The notes under the pieces: model-generated
The model's database searches: none
Told to the model about the DNA's origin: nothing
Seen by the model: the letters and a program-made list of their open reading frames with translations, nothing else
Program-made: the position numbers and the translations under genes
From: Nilaparvata lugens
Lineage: Eukaryota > Arthropoda > Insecta > Hemiptera > Delphacidae
Assembly: GCF_014356525.2 (NCBI RefSeq)
Contig: NC_052511.1
Location: forward strand, 28,810,639-28,874,638
Direction of reading: 5' to 3'
DNA: 64,000 bases
In this document: in pieces, positions 23,030 through 36,510 of the stretch
Numbering within the stretch: position 1 is the first letter of the stretch
How the letters are laid out: every line of letters starts with the position of its first letter

Positions 23030-26000
23030 GTTGATCCTAGTAAAGGGGAAATCCAGCACTATAATTAAATAATTATCCACCAAACTTCAATAAAATTTAT
23101 GAAAACCCGTGGTTCAATACGAGTTAGTACCAACAATCAAAACATGATACCAAAACACCTTCGAATTGGACTTGCAATTATTATAGACGATTTTATTGGA
23201 AATTGGCTAACCATTTATATAACTCTCATTGGATATTTGAAAAATAATTATTATACAGTTGACTTACAATTTTTAAAATGATTCGATTATATTGAAAGCA
23301 TCGAGCAGAAACAAATGTAGCAACATTTATTTATTACGTTACTAATGTGGACTTATTTCATTTTATTTTCGAAAAAAATTGATACGGCACTCAAACTATC
23401 AAGAGATTTCCTGAGTTTTAACAACAGCAATCATCATGAAGATAACTGAGTCTTATCATTGAATGAATAGTGAAGAAATAATCATTATTTTATTTCAATT
23501 AGCACATGGAATCACTCATTACCAAACGATTAATTGTGTCACTAATATAACATTATCAGTCTATTCACCGATCCACAAATATTTATCTGGAAAAATCACG
23601 TTCAAGTGGCAAATCGTGTTAGATTGATTCTTGAATGCAGTCGATTATCTGCAGAACAGGAATTCAAAGTGCATACCACAAAAAAGTTACCGAAGGCCAA
23701 GATCCCACTAAATGCAGCATTCAAAGTAGAATTCACTTGCATATTATGCACATGCACTTCAACGTGGTACCTATCTTATTTGATGCAATCCGTCATACTT
23801 CCGGTGAAAAAACAAGTTTTACTTCCTAGAGTTTGGTCATTATTGACGGCTCTTGCTTTACAACATTACTAATATTCATTACTTTATGAATAAAACAACC
23901 TGAGAAAACCCATATTCTAATAAGTCAAGAAAATGATAATTATTGACTTTTTATAATCGAAATTGTACTTCTGTAGAGGAGTAGGCCTTGCGTTTACTAG
24001 TTTATGGATTATTAGAAACAGGATTTTCTTAATTTTGTGTCATTTATCAGTTTGAGTTCAGAACTACAAAAGGTGGTTGAGGGTATAGTATGAGTTTTCC
24101 AAGTATATGTTACAAGTCAGCTCACTAAATGAGCCCAGTAGAACAATAATTACTCTTCATGTATGAAATTTAATCAGTTATTTTCATCTTTACCTATTCA
24201 TAAATTCTCATTCATTTCTCTCATAGATTCAATTTCAGTTCATTCAATTTCACATCATGATTGAAAACTATACAAGAAAACAACAGGATTCACCACATTA
24301 CAAATTTCCACAACTTCGTTGATAATATTGTAGTTCAGAATAAATGTATAAAATGATCAAGTTTCGAATGTGATCTCCGAGCAAATTCTACTAAATCGTG
24401 GGAGCAACAGGGATAAGTGGAGCTCGGAAATGCAAACATTTTCTCAGCGTTATTTCCAGCTCGCATTGGGTATGCTAAACGAATCAGCAATGATTCCCCA
24501 TAGGCCTGGAAGCCTTTTCAAAGTTTAATGAATGATTTTGAACGTTTCATGTGCAAGGTTCGATTCGATTACGTGTTCCATTGAATTCGGCTGCTACAAT
24601 TCCCCATACATTCCCATCTAATTCCTTCACAGCGAATACGAACTAAATAAAGTGAGTCGCGTCCTTCTTCACGTTTAAATAATGCAGTTGACTCCTCGCA
24701 CTTCCAAATCTGTAAATATAAACAAAGAGCGAGTTCATCCTTGATGCCATTCCTTCCTTCAGTCACCTTATGCGGCGTCTCACTTCTTCTGTGAAAGTCA
24801 AATAATAATTAATTCGATTTCCTTAACACACATTAAAATATTTGTTTATGCCATTCCATTCAGCAGGCAATCCAATGTCATTGGTCTTACACAAAAGAAT
24901 GCAGCAAGGTCTAATGCTGCATTCGGCTCTTCAAATAACGTGTTCCATTTTTTATTGCAGTGTGAAGTTCAAAAGGAACCTTCGCTAAAGGTTAACTTAT
25001 TTGGGCGGTGAATTAATTCTGTTGCCGAATTGATTTTTACAAATTTTTCATTTCCTGTAAAAATTTATTGACATCGAGATCATTTAAAATGAAGCTTGAA
25101 GTTCATAATCTTAAAATATGCAACTGGTTCGACGCAAGATTTTGGAAAACCTCCTTTCCTGTATCTTGAATCATCGACATTGAAATTATCAATGCTTTAA
25201 TTTGGTTGATTAAACCTCTTGAAATCTTTTCATATTCAACTGAATTGATATCCACTTATTAACATATTTAACACAGATTGAAACTGATGACTAGATTCAA
25301 CTTAGAAACACTTATTAATATTATTTCAAGGTTAATCATTTGAACGGTTTATAATTTTTATTATTGATCATCATTATTTGAATTCAGAAATTCATGAATC
25401 CATTATAATTTGGTGATTGACATGAATATCATGTTGTGAATATCATGTTGTTGTATCATTAATTTCCATACTGGTTTACATCCAGTTGAATTGATATCCG
25501 CTGATTCGCATTTTTTCTGATACTGGCGTCCTCAATAATTAGTAAGTTTATCAAATGAGAAATAGAATTCAAAATTTTCAAAATTATGCATTCATTCGTA
25601 ATTTTCTCCAGCAGCTTCTAGAAAACGTGAATCTTGGCATATCATTCCCTGGAATAACATATACATACCTGTAACAGGTATATCTCTAGAGTCTAAGAAA
25701 AAAAGGTCCACGAATCTCTAGAGTCCTAGAGGAAGAGATTCACTAAGTTATTATCTCTCACTCAGACCATCTATATTATTTTAGCACGATATTATTTCAT
25801 GTTCAAGATTTATATCAAGTTCGAGGAGAGAGCTAGTTTCTAATCTAACTTCTCCCATGGTTCCATGGGTTGAATGTTAAACGGAATCGTCTCTCCTAAT
25901 ACTGCATTGAACTGTCCTTCTCCATGATACATTCTAGTAGAATAATAGAATAATTTGAAATTTTAGATTATTTTCATTTAACCAGTACAACTCTCTAAAT

Positions 26001-27250
26001 ATCAGGTCATCGCTAAGAAAGTCAGAATAATAAGTCGTGGCTAAATGTATGTTCTGTATCCTCCCAATATTGTATTGCTCGATTTGATACGATCATATTA
26101 TAGAGCAATTAATATAAGACATGGAAATTTAATTGCTTGGGCCTACGATACTTCTGAAATACAACTGGACGATTAACCAAAGATTAACATGAGGAGCTCG
26201 CACTTTGATTTCGAACTTATGTAATGTACATGATAAACGGCAATAAAATTACTTACTTACTTATTACTTACTAACTTCAGATCTTAGTGAAAATGATCGA
26301 TTATGTTCACCCCCTGTCGAGCTCTGTTCTGCAAAAGTTACGAAAAAATAATCATCACTTCTCCATAAAAGTCATAGTGGTTGTAGGTGTTCCAAAACTA
26401 TTCCAGGAAACATCTTTCAGAGTTATATTTATTTCCAACTCTATCATAAAACCTCGAAATTCTAGTGCGTCATCAAGTAGCAAAGCACGTTCATTCAAGA
26501 AGAGGAATAAAACGGAGAAAGCAACACCCGAAACAACAAACGAGAACCTTGATCTTTTCTGAGCTGCTGAAGATTTGCAAATAGACAAAAAGATGTCTGA
26601 CAGGTTGGGACCGAACCATTACTTTTTTGTCGATGATTCCCAACAACAGCAGGCTGTCTTCATAGTCTGTATACTACTTTCCCACTACTTCATTCTTCTC
26701 TCCATTCTTATATGAAAATTTTCGTTCAATATTTTTTTGATCTTTTCAAGATGCAGTAATTCAAGTTCTACCAGTTGCCGTTTGGAATAATAGACTGTGC
26801 ACGATAAAACTCTGATACAACATATTTTTTCATGCCTCTAATGGTGTTTTTAATGCGATGTACAAATTACTCAGGAACTAGTTTTGAGAATACTAATTTA
26901 AAGATTCCAATTCTAATTCTTAAAGAAGGATTTGTAATAGTATGCTTCCATAGAGAACACCGCTCAGGGAGAACTCTCCCATCAGAAAGAAATAATACCC
27001 TCAACTTTTCAACGCTATCATAATCAAATATTCTAAGAATTAACAATCAAAATTTGAAAACTCTAGAAAACCAAAAACACGATCATTGTACCATGAATAT
27101 TTTCGAGTACTAACCGCAAGGCTATATCATATAATATGCTTACTATTATGTTTTGTGGTCTGAAGTATAAAATATTAAATCTCTTGATCCTATTAATCAT
27201 GTGAGTTTTATATTGTGCGAATTTTCAATTGCGTCTAATTAGAAGCTCAA
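23030..27250. other. No gene seen (4.2 kb)
   Basis: AT-rich. Short open frames at 23606-23872 and 26287-26562 show no domain. A 17 bp palindrome, atacctgtaacaggtat, lies near 25666, and 'tctctagagtc' is repeated at 25684 and 25715. Confidence 0.45.
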
Positions 27251-27258
27251 CTACCTAT

Positions 27259-27400
27259 TCTATCTATATAATAAGAGAGAGTAGGGTTGTGTTTGCTCGT
27301 GTGTTCGTTTGTTCGCATCAAAACATGTCAACTTGTGGATTGCATACCGGACATCTATTTTATAAGAGAGTAGGGTTGTGTTTGTGCCGATTAGGTACCT
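27259..27400 (+). mobile_element. Helitron-like 5' ends, two nested
   Basis: 'tctatctatataataagagagagtagggttgtgtttg'-type starts (quoted in part: ataagagaga, gtagggttgtgtttg) occur at 27259 and again near 27350. The second lies ~90 bp inside the first. No 3' terminus follows in the next kilobase. The reading rests on the TC-TAT start shared with the other copies. Confidence 0.35.
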
Positions 27401-27913
27401 ACTGATAGCTGTCTTCCAAAATTAGTTTTTGGTAAAAAACTACAGAATTCAAAGTATGAGCTAAATATATGAATGAATTTTATTCGTTAATAAAATAGAA
27501 AAGAGTATTAAGCTGATATTAGCATTCAAAATTAGATTCTAATTTTTGATTTTTTGAGGTTAGTTTTCGATCTTCTTGACTACACTGGCGACAGACAGAA
27601 CATTTTTAGGGCGCATGCGTAATGATAGTCACCGCTTCAATAACATAACCTCACTTTTTTGCATTTGTTTATAATAATAATTTTAATAACATCACTGTCG
27701 GAAAAATTACAGTGTTGCCGGATTGTGAAACCGTTAAAATCTTGGTTAGTTAACCGGAAGACTTAATCGGAATTGAAAACGAACCGATCTTTGTGGAACA
27801 GAAATGAATCCGTAAAACTAACGCTGATTTGTTAATCGGCGTTAATGTCCATATCCAACAGACGTACGTGAAACTGGCTCATAAATTCGTTTTTCTGATG
27901 CAATGTTTAGGCC

Positions 27914-28131
27914 TATAGTGAGGTCCACTTTATAATGGCAGTGGATAAAGATAGGAGAATAGCGATGCCGATTCTCTGCATTAATTAATTATATTTCTAC
28001 ACCGTTAAAAACATAATTGGCATCGTTGTGGACCTAGAAAAGGGTAGTACCACCGGCTTTGTCGAATGATAGACAAGGATAGCAAAACCAAAGTTGAAAA
28101 ATACTGTCATTGCAACGTGGACTTCACTATA
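27914..28131. mobile_element. Mariner-type MITE (218 bp)
   Basis: The terminal inverted repeats are tatagtgaggtccactt on the left and its near complement aacgtggacttcactata on the right, about 25 of 29 positions matching when extended. The outer TA on both sides fits the TA target duplication of Tc1/mariner elements. No coding capacity. Confidence 0.65.
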
Positions 28132-28538
28132 CACGTGGCATGCATTATTAATTTTTCAGCTAGAACAGCTTTTTGAGTCAAAGTTGTATCGGCAATATGA
28201 AAACGCATGCAGTTCATATGTCTTTGAATAAAGGTGTTGATATTTACGTAAAGAAATTGTTCTCTTCCATTTTTATTCAATTAAAATTTAAAAATTATTC
28301 GAGCCCTGATAGAATGACTGACTTCCTGTACAGTAAATCGAAAATTTTAATATTGGAATGAAGGGTGTTTTGGCAAGCTGAGCAAATAAATAAGGTAATA
28401 TGCACCTTCTCGTTAAGGTATAATCTTCAAATGAAAAATGAGTTGTGTGGGTTGTCAAAACTCCTTCTGAAAGGGAAACTATTCAACTTATTCTATCTTT
28501 TAGTAAAATAACAATGATTATCCATCCATCTATTATCT

Positions 28539-28757
28539 TCTATATTATAATAAAGGAAAGAACTAGATTATACACGTATACAGGTGTAAAGTAGTATAGG
28601 AAAATTATGTTTGACGCATCATCACGTCTGAACTACTGGACTGATTAACTTGAAATTTTGCATATAGATTCTTGCTTAACCGAGGATGGTTATAAACCTA
28701 TTTTGAATTCTTCAATATTTGATTACATCAAATTTCAGTTTGTCAAGTTTTCAATTA
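28539..28757 (+). mobile_element. Helitron-like short element, 5' part
   Basis: Begins TC-TATATTATAATAAAGG and shares 'gacgcatcatcacgtctgaa' and 'ctactggactgatt' with the complete element at 29091-29326. It lacks the 3' hairpin and CTAG end. After about 28757 the sequence passes into an antisense relative. Confidence 0.5.
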
Positions 28758-29090
28758 TTTGTCATGCTTTCAGTTGTTGTAAGGGAGCAACAGAACATTT
28801 CTCTTAAAAGGGAAATTAGAAGATAGGTATGATTGGGGATCCTTTTCGAATGATAAAAACAGGTTTTCCTTCGCACGCAAATTTTTTCCGCCATTTTGAT
28901 TCCAACTTCTTTTTTTAATTGAAAGGTGGTCATATGATACATGATTCCGATACAGGATTTCCAGAGAAAAGGTATGGTGAAAACCGCACATCGATATCTC
29001 AAACCTTTCAAAATTTATTCTCATTCATTTCCTTTATTATAGTATAGAAGAGATAGATAAATGGATGATATATCCATCTATCTATCATCT

Positions 29091-29326
29091 TCTATACTAT
29101 AATAGAGGAAAGAACTGGCTTAAAGACGTATACACGTGTAGAGGATAGGGAAATAATATTATGCTTGACGCATCATCACGTCTGAACTACTGGACTGATT
29201 TACTTGAAATGCTGCTTATAAATTCTCAATCAACCGAGGATTCTTATAGGCCTATTTTCAATTCTTCTGGATTTCATTACGTCAAGTTTTAAAATAGACC
29301 CTCGCGAAGCACGGGTTACCTGCTAG
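29091..29326 (+). mobile_element. Helitron/Helentron-like non-autonomous element, 236 bp, complete
   Basis: Starts with TC (tctatactataatagagg). It ends with a short hairpin region 'ccctcgcgaagcacggg' followed ~11 nt later by CTAG and then T. A 5' TC, a 3' stem-loop and a CTRR end with no target duplication are Helitron features. The base on each side is T, as for Helentron-type insertions. Homologous to 28539-28757 and 58785-59015. Confidence 0.6.
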
Positions 29327-30531
29327 TAGTTAATATGCCTTATAGTGATAGAATGCAATAATTAATAATATTGATGGAGTTAGGATTTCAAATCCCATAG
29401 GTAATGCAACTTCAAATCAAATGGAAATCATCGACTTCAAAGTACTACTCATCACACTATATTCCTCCATTTTCTAAAACGACAAATAACTGTGAACTTG
29501 ATGGTACTAAGTAAAAATTAAAATGAAAATGGATTGATGGCATATCACACATGCTCCAATCTACATTTAGTTAGTCTTATCACACCCACAGAATAATCAA
29601 ACTGAAATTTAACGAACTACTGTATCATGGTTCTTATTTTATAAGCCCTTATGATAGAAGTTCCAATAAACGTAACTCAAATTAAGTTCAGGGTTCTTGA
29701 ATTGCCGAGTGACCATGGCCAATTGAACGAATCGACTCTTTCCACCTGAAGATAACGATAATAATAGAATATGATTACGATTATTCAAATAGTGGAAGAA
29801 TGAGAATGAAACTAGTATTGTTTCCGGTCATGATTCGATCAATGCATCGTACAGTCTACAACAGATAGGGTGACGTATAGGAGAGTGCAGCAGTTGTATT
29901 ATGCAGTAGATTTCCTTGACCTCTATTCAGCACCTCATGTGACTGTTGTTACGGTATCACCCAGTTAGCCAGTCTGTTCATTGATCTTGCCTTGCACTAA
30001 CTTCCTCTATCTCCCAGATTTCATGAGTGAAAAACGTGTAGTTTGATAGTTTTCCCGCCTTTTCCTCATCCGATACACCTTCGAGGAAGCTAGTCCATCT
30101 GTAAAACCATCTTTCAATCCATCTATGAAAGTAAAACTTATGTAACTATGAGTAATTATCATTACTCATTTAAACGTAATGTATTGTATTAATAATTACA
30201 TTTATATAATTTTACATATCTGTGTGGTGAAATGTGGAAGAATAGATTTATTTGATTTGGTAGTGTTATAATGTGAATTGCAATTTATGCAGTAATGCAA
30301 GTCAGAAATTTAACACTTTTAGCAGAATTCTCAGACTATGGTGAATGGTATGTGGTGAGTGTATTTTCCATAATAATGATAATATAGCAAGCACAACAGT
30401 TAAATTTTTTTATAGAAAGTACTTTGAATTACATAGTACATCACTTTGTATATAAATCAATTGCATAGAAAAACAGTACATCTGAACTGTTCTACGAACA
30501 TTTGGAATATAGGTAGTTTCAGGCATTGTAA

Positions 30532-30532
<1 letters not shown>

Positions 30533-30564
<32 letters not shown>
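30533..30564. repeat. (TA)n microsatellite
   Basis: About 14 TA units in AT-rich surroundings. Confidence 0.95.
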
Positions 30565-30567
<3 letters not shown>

Positions 30568-31584
30568 AATTAAAATTAAAATGAAATAATGACTCAGAAT
30601 GAAGTGAAGTGATGATTTTCATCATCTCACGTGGAATAATGCTTGATGAATCATTAATGAATGAGAAACTATTAATTTGTAGAAATCAAATTTATGTGTG
30701 ATTATTGAAAGGATTCCATGGGAGAAGTTATTTTATTCAACAAAATGCATCTGTTACAAAAAAGTGAAAAATTGTTTTGTCATAAGGAATACATTGATAA
30801 AAGTAGGATGGTCTTTAGCTTTCTATTTGTTCTGCTATCGTAACTTTCAGTCATAAATAAAAATAGACTAATATTTTGGTCTATGGAACGTGACGAATGG
30901 GAAGAACAACATATTCTACTCATTATACTTCTATCTCAACTGATGCTCAGAAAAAACTACTTTGTACCTCGGGCCTGTAACAGTATGAGCAGTATGCCTT
31001 TCTTGAATATTGACTGATTCATATTTCGTAGTTATCAACGTAAACTGAAACACTATTGATATCAACATAAACATTATTATAACATAAACTGAACATAAAC
31101 ATAGCGACGTGCAGAAATGGAAATGACACTGATACTACGATATAAGTTACTTACTAAAAGCAGAGAATAAGAGAGTTTTGTAGAATTTAATTGAGTCAAT
31201 AAACTTGTGAAGTCATGAAAGATCTTATACAATTTTGTGTGGAGAGTCCGTCAATCCATAAACCCAGAATATAATGGTTAACTTCTAGAAAACTGCAAAT
31301 CTTTTTTCCATGAAGTAGTCATTCAACTGTCAGATATTCGATCAAACGATTCGTCAAGGATAAATAATAAAGAAACGGAAGTTTTTCTCTATAAAGCCTA
31401 CAACAAGAGATACGATAATGCTATGACATAAGGTGGAACTATTGTTGAGGCACGTGCTTTTGTACGAGATGTAACTTTCACTCTCAAAAATGCATTGGGC
31501 CTCAATTGGCTCAAGCAATAAGCTCGAGAAAAAACTGGTTATCAAAGGCCCTGAACTTGTACTTGATACGCTAGGAAACGAGAG

Positions 31585-32200
31585 TTTTGTTGAAACATAA
31601 TAAACGGTTCTACCTAATGATAGTCTACAATGGAAACGTATGTGTGGAAGTTGGTGATTGGAAATATTAAGGCGTCATGGAGGTAGGTGTAATTATTGAC
31701 CTGTGAATTTGTGCAATTGATTGGAGTTCGACGAACAGAGACCAGACAAGAATGTACAAGAGTCATGTACAAGAATGTACACAAGTGAAGTGAGTATAGA
31801 TATAGATGATTTATGAGATACCACTAGCATGCATTGATTTGAGAGTTTTGAGATATTTTCATATCCGTATCATAATTATGTATATTATTATTGTTACTAC
31901 ACTTCCGTTTCTAATTTAAAAATTTCAAATTGGCCTCAAAAAAACCCATGAAGCGAATTCATTAATTCATTTATACACAAATATATATTAAGATAAGTTA
32001 GCAAGTGCTTTGTTGAAACATAATAAACGGGTATTATGGGTATTATGAATGGGTATTACGTTATATGGTATTACGGTTTATGGGTATTATAATGGGTATT
32101 ACGGGTATTATAAACATATAAACGGGTATTAGTACAAACTAGGTATTATGAATACCTTAATCATGCTGTACAAATGAAACGTTTTGTTGAAACATAATAA
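31585..32200 (+). repeat. Interspersed TTTGTTGAAACATAATAAA units with GGGTATTA cluster
   Basis: The ~21 bp sequence 'tttgttgaaacataataaa' occurs at 31586, 32009 and 32183. After the second copy comes a cluster of gggtatta-like units (32030-32150). No gene is seen. Confidence 0.7.
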
Positions 32201-33007
32201 ATTCCTCATTCTTCTTATTTTAGTTCCTTCTTCTATCGGAGGTTGGAAATCCTCATTGAATATTCATTTTTTCTTGTTAATCATATAAAAACTAAAAATT
32301 AATTAGTCACACTGACTAACCAACCATTCATTTAACTTTCATATTCTTTATCACTAGATCATTCACATAAAGTCTTCCAGAAAAGTCCTTACTAGACTCT
32401 CTGAAAAAATTATTACTCTATATTCTTTTCACTCAATGCACTTGCTAATATTACTAGTGACCCCCTGGGTTGAAGAATTCGCTCAACAGCTGTTGCATTG
32501 TAATCTTTGGAACCCGCAACTTTCAATTATACATAGTTGACGAAAATTATGGAAACAGCTATATATTTCATTCACAAGAATAATTTGACAGTAGGTTTCA
32601 TTGGGGATCCTATTTGAAATGAAAAAATCTGGTGTGGCACACTCACACAACTTTCCTTGCCGTTATGAAAATTGATCAACTGACGCTAGTGTTCCCGCGT
32701 ATCTCAAATCCACTTTTCTAAGATCTGAGCCAGCTGGTGACAGGACAATAACGCTGAAGACACACGAGGTGTGCTATCACTTCATAGTGAATCATTCAAT
32801 AGAATCAACAGTTGCCAACAGTTTGCAATTGGATAATCACATTTTCTCGAATTTCGAGATAATATTCAATTTTAGGTGTAAATGTTACTAAACATTAGTT
32901 GTAGAGATTCTCATGCTGAATATTTCCCACTCGAAATTTTCCGTTTAAATTGTATCTGAAGCCTGATAATTGAGAATCTAAAATCAAACTTTGCATAGAT
33001 GGGGCGG

Positions 33008-33268
33008 AGCTCCTGAAATTTTTACAGATATGGGACTTGTGGCAGTTGATAGAGCTTATCGATGACTATTTCAGGTATAACTTTAATCAAAATCGTTGAA
33101 GCCGTTTTCGAGAAAATCGTGAAAAACCCTGTTTTGACAACATTTTCGCCATTTTAGCCGCCAACTTGAATCGCATTCGATGAAATTGATCGTGTCGGAT
33201 CCTTATATTGTAAGGACCTTACGTTCTTATTTCAAGTGATTCCGTTAATTGGGAGATGAGATATCGTG

Positions 33269-33330
<62 letters not shown>

Positions 33331-33600
33331 GACCAATACCCAAAAACCACTTTTTTGGACTCAGGGGTCCTTGAAACGTAATAGAAATTTAGAAATTGGG
33401 ATACCTTAATTTTTTTTCGGAAAGCAATACTTTCCTTACCTATGGTAATAGGGATCCTTATATTGTAAAGTAAAACCCACTTTTTTGGACTCAGGGGACC
33501 TTGAAACGTATAGAAATTTGGAAATTAATTGGGGTATCTTAATTTTTTCGGTAAGCAACACTTTCCTTACCTATGGTAATAGGGCAAGGAAAGTAAAATT
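33008..33600 (+). repeat. Dispersed repeat with internal (CA)n, copy 1, 3' part duplicated
   Basis: Order: 'gctcctgaaatttttacag', 'gacttgtggcagttgatag', 'ttcgagaaaatcg', 'gtgtcggatccttata', (CA)n at 33271-33330, 'ttttttggactcaggggtcc', 'tttccttacctatggtaata'. The last ~120 bp occur twice, at 33340-33455 and 33476-33600, and the second is joined by a repeated 'gatccttatattgtaa'. A second copy of the unit lies at 43071-43600. Confidence 0.7.
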
Positions 33601-34902
33601 ACTCTGTCCCTTCAACATCTTTGTCCCTCATATGAATCCAAATACATTTTTTCCGAAATTTGCACATGAACATCTCAACCCGTATTAGTTTCTTGATGTA
33701 AAGTTGTAAAATATGATACTCTATGTAATCATGAACCAGCTGAATACCAGCTGAAATCATGTGTCAGCGCATGAAAGTTGTCAGTGTGATATCTTCCAAA
33801 TAGCCTCAGCTGATGTTATGAATAAATGGAAAAACAATGTAATTACATGCAATGAATTCTTCATTTAGTCAGCAAATGGTGAATCAAAACAATTTTTTTC
33901 TTATGCACTTTCAATTTTATTTTTTACATCCTGGAAAAGGACGAAGGAGTAAGTCAATTTCATAAATTTTAACTTTTAACTCCACTGACTCAAAGGATTT
34001 TGTCCTCTTCAATAGCCTGGTGAGGAAATTGTTATCAAGCAGAAGATTTCAAATGAAATGAAAATGAAATGTGCCAAACTGTCACTACACTTAAGCCACA
34101 ACATACTTTATAACTTTATCAGCTCCATTCAAGACTTGAGAAGCAAGTAGGGAATTGACTAGAGAGCAGTGAGTCCCAGTATAATTGATGAGAAATGTAT
34201 GAATTGGAAAACTGACACTAAGAATCAACAAGAATAGAAAAGAGGGTTGAGATACGTAGATATGATTTTGATTCTGGTATGTGATTAGTAGGTCCGCTGG
34301 GGTTTATAGTCTCGCAAAGCTCGAATTTAATAGAAGAATCCATATAAGACCAAAAATAAATTTTTGCAAAAATTGAGAATTAAAAATGATGTATTCCTTC
34401 AAGATTATTCAGAAAGCAATTAGTTAACATGAATTGCAGTTAGTAATTGTAATCAAAGAATCTGAGCCACAAATGGCGACCACGTGCTCTCCTGAAATTT
34501 AAAAATTGTAGATTTCTGTTATTTGTTGCAACACGTGCTCTGAACATATTGTATTTAAGAATATGAACGCTCGAAGAGCTAGAATAATAAGAAGAACCGT
34601 TTCTCAAAACTATTGAGAATGCATTTGAATAGCCTATCTAGCCAGATGACTGGGGTTATTATTCTTTTCAAAGTAGTTTGAGACAAAATTATTCTGTCAT
34701 AGAAACTTGCTAACAATATATGATAACAGTAACGTCAGTCACAGACACGTTTACAATAGAAACCACATGGCCCACTGTGTTTTGTGTCAACCCTTGTATA
34801 TATCTATAGCATAAGTTGAGGGCAGGTAAATGAAGATTGTGAATAGCGATATAGATATATAGTTAGGAGAGAAGTAAATATAGATATGTAGTTTTCAATG
34901 TA

Positions 34903-34950
34903 ACCACGTGGTCATCATATGCTACAATTTTACCACGTGGTCAGCATATG
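34903..34950 (+). repeat. Duplicated CCACGTGGTCA palindrome block
   Basis: 'accacgtggtcatcatatg' is followed after 9 bp by 'accacgtggtcagcatatg'. CCACGTGG is a perfect palindrome and contains the CACGTG E-box. The tandem pair could bind bHLH-type factors; there is no other support. Confidence 0.5.
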
Positions 34951-35639
34951 AATATTATTGAAGCAATTATTTGATGATCAGTTATTTGAATGGTGATCAC
35001 ATAAAACGATAAACATGATATATGAGTAAATGTATTTATAAACTAGGGCGTGAAGTAGATTAGGCTATATGTATAAGTATTCAACAAATATAATGTTATA
35101 TGATAAATTATAATTTAATAATTATTATAAGCTAATTAAGTTAGTTGAATCCGAATTCATAGGCTAAGGACAAATTTGTAAATAGAATAAATTAGGGATA
35201 TTTGGTTGAAACATGTTGACAATGAGTATGAGAAACCTGCTTAATTAATTAAGTAGTAATTAATTGGTATCTTATTAATTTGATTTATTCAACTCGATTG
35301 TTATGATGTACTGTATGACTTTGTATTTTGTTCATTTCATGTATTTATTATTGAAGTATTTTCAATATTAGATCTATAAGATTGATTACTGTATTAATCA
35401 AATCAATGCATTCAATTGTCAGTATCCAAACTTTAGAGTTTGGATACTGGTAAAATGGTAAAATGTATGATATCATTTGTTTTTATAATGAAGGGGAGCC
35501 ATAGTTTAAAATGACATAACATAATAAACATTATAGTGAATTCAAATTGATATTTGAATCCAGTTTGTTAGCAGAATATTAGCTGAAGAGTTTGAGTGTA
35601 GGCGGAGCTAGAGGGCAAAGGGCGATGAGGGGTGGAAAA

Positions 35640-35829
35640 TCGTGGTGCTAGTATATATGCAGGCAGACCCTGTCTTGCAAGTTAGTTGCAGTTAGTTGCA
35701 GAGTTGCAGTAAGTTGCAGTTAGTTGCTGTTAGTTGCTGTGAGTCTCTTGGATTTTGGACAGTGTTCAGTGTAGGAGTGAGTTTTTGGTCTCAGACTTCA
35801 ATTATCCTATAGGGAATTGACTGAGCCAG
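35640..35829 (+). promoter_or_regulatory. TATA-containing promoter candidate with AGTTGC repeats and splice donor
   Basis: TATATA at 35652-35657 lies ~25-30 bp upstream of a run of AGTTGC/AGTTAGTTGC units (35677-35741). The following ~90 bp end at CAG|gtaaag (35830), a good donor. Two readings fit. It could be an alternative untranslated first exon about 10 kb upstream of the FAR start codon. Alternatively it could be the promoter part of an old retroviral-type LTR, since a primer-binding-like 'tggcgccgggca' follows at 36499. The sequence alone does not decide. Confidence 0.3.
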
Positions 35830-36498
35830 GTAAAGATTGTATTTAGAATTTTCAATTTTTCTCATTTAAAATCCACACCACCCCACCCTAAAAAGCCCAA
35901 ATAAGTATATCAAATTTCATAGCATTATAGTAAAGAGCAAACTTAATTATTACTTCTCTTTAAACTCATATCTAAAGACACAATCTTAATTAATTTCTTG
36001 AAGCTTACAGTTGAAATTCACTTCTAAGCACAAATAATAGTTTTTTTTAAAGCAAGGCTCCCCTAATCATATTCATTCTTCAAACTTTATCAATTCTCTT
36101 ATTTTTGACTATAATCATATTTTTTACTAGAGTTGTTCAATACTTTGATTTTATATCTTATTGTTCAAGTAACCTGATAAAAGTAATAAGAACTGTTTGT
36201 TAAATTTTGTTGTTTAAAATTAAACTTGAACTGTTGTACTTTCAAAAACTTAATCATCTTGTATTTATATCTAATCATTACTATATTTTTGATCAATTTT
36301 TTATAAATTCATATAAATTTAAAGTTCAATAATAAATTCATAATTAACCTTTGTTTTGCCTTTCACTTCGTACATTCCCTTACACACGACCCTGATCTAT
36401 CTATCTTTACCTTTTTCTTCAATACTATTATTAGTTCAGTGAGTGAAATATAAGTATCCACACAGTGAGTGAAATTCTATCAATTCATAGTAATTGAT

Positions 36499-36510
36499 TG
36501 GCGCCGGGCA
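36499..36510 (+). other. Primer-binding-site-like motif of a possible LTR retrotransposon
   Basis: 'tggcgccgggca' resembles the tRNA-complementary primer-binding sites that start TGGCGCC just inside the 5' LTR of many retrotransposons. Upstream are a TATA box (35652), an AATAAA (around 36329) and 'attctatcaattca', a possible LTR end. No gag or pol reading frame follows and no second LTR was found, so this is at most a remnant. Confidence 0.3.

Larger units (their letters stand above)
29330..33000. other. No gene seen apart from simple repeats
   Basis: AT-rich, with the TA tract at 30.5 kb and the TTTGTTGAAACATAATAAA units at 31.6-32.2 kb. Confidence 0.45.

Noticed and set aside
23606..23872. 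88-codon open frame as a small gene
   Set aside because: No recognisable family, no supporting splice or promoter signals, and composition like the flanks.
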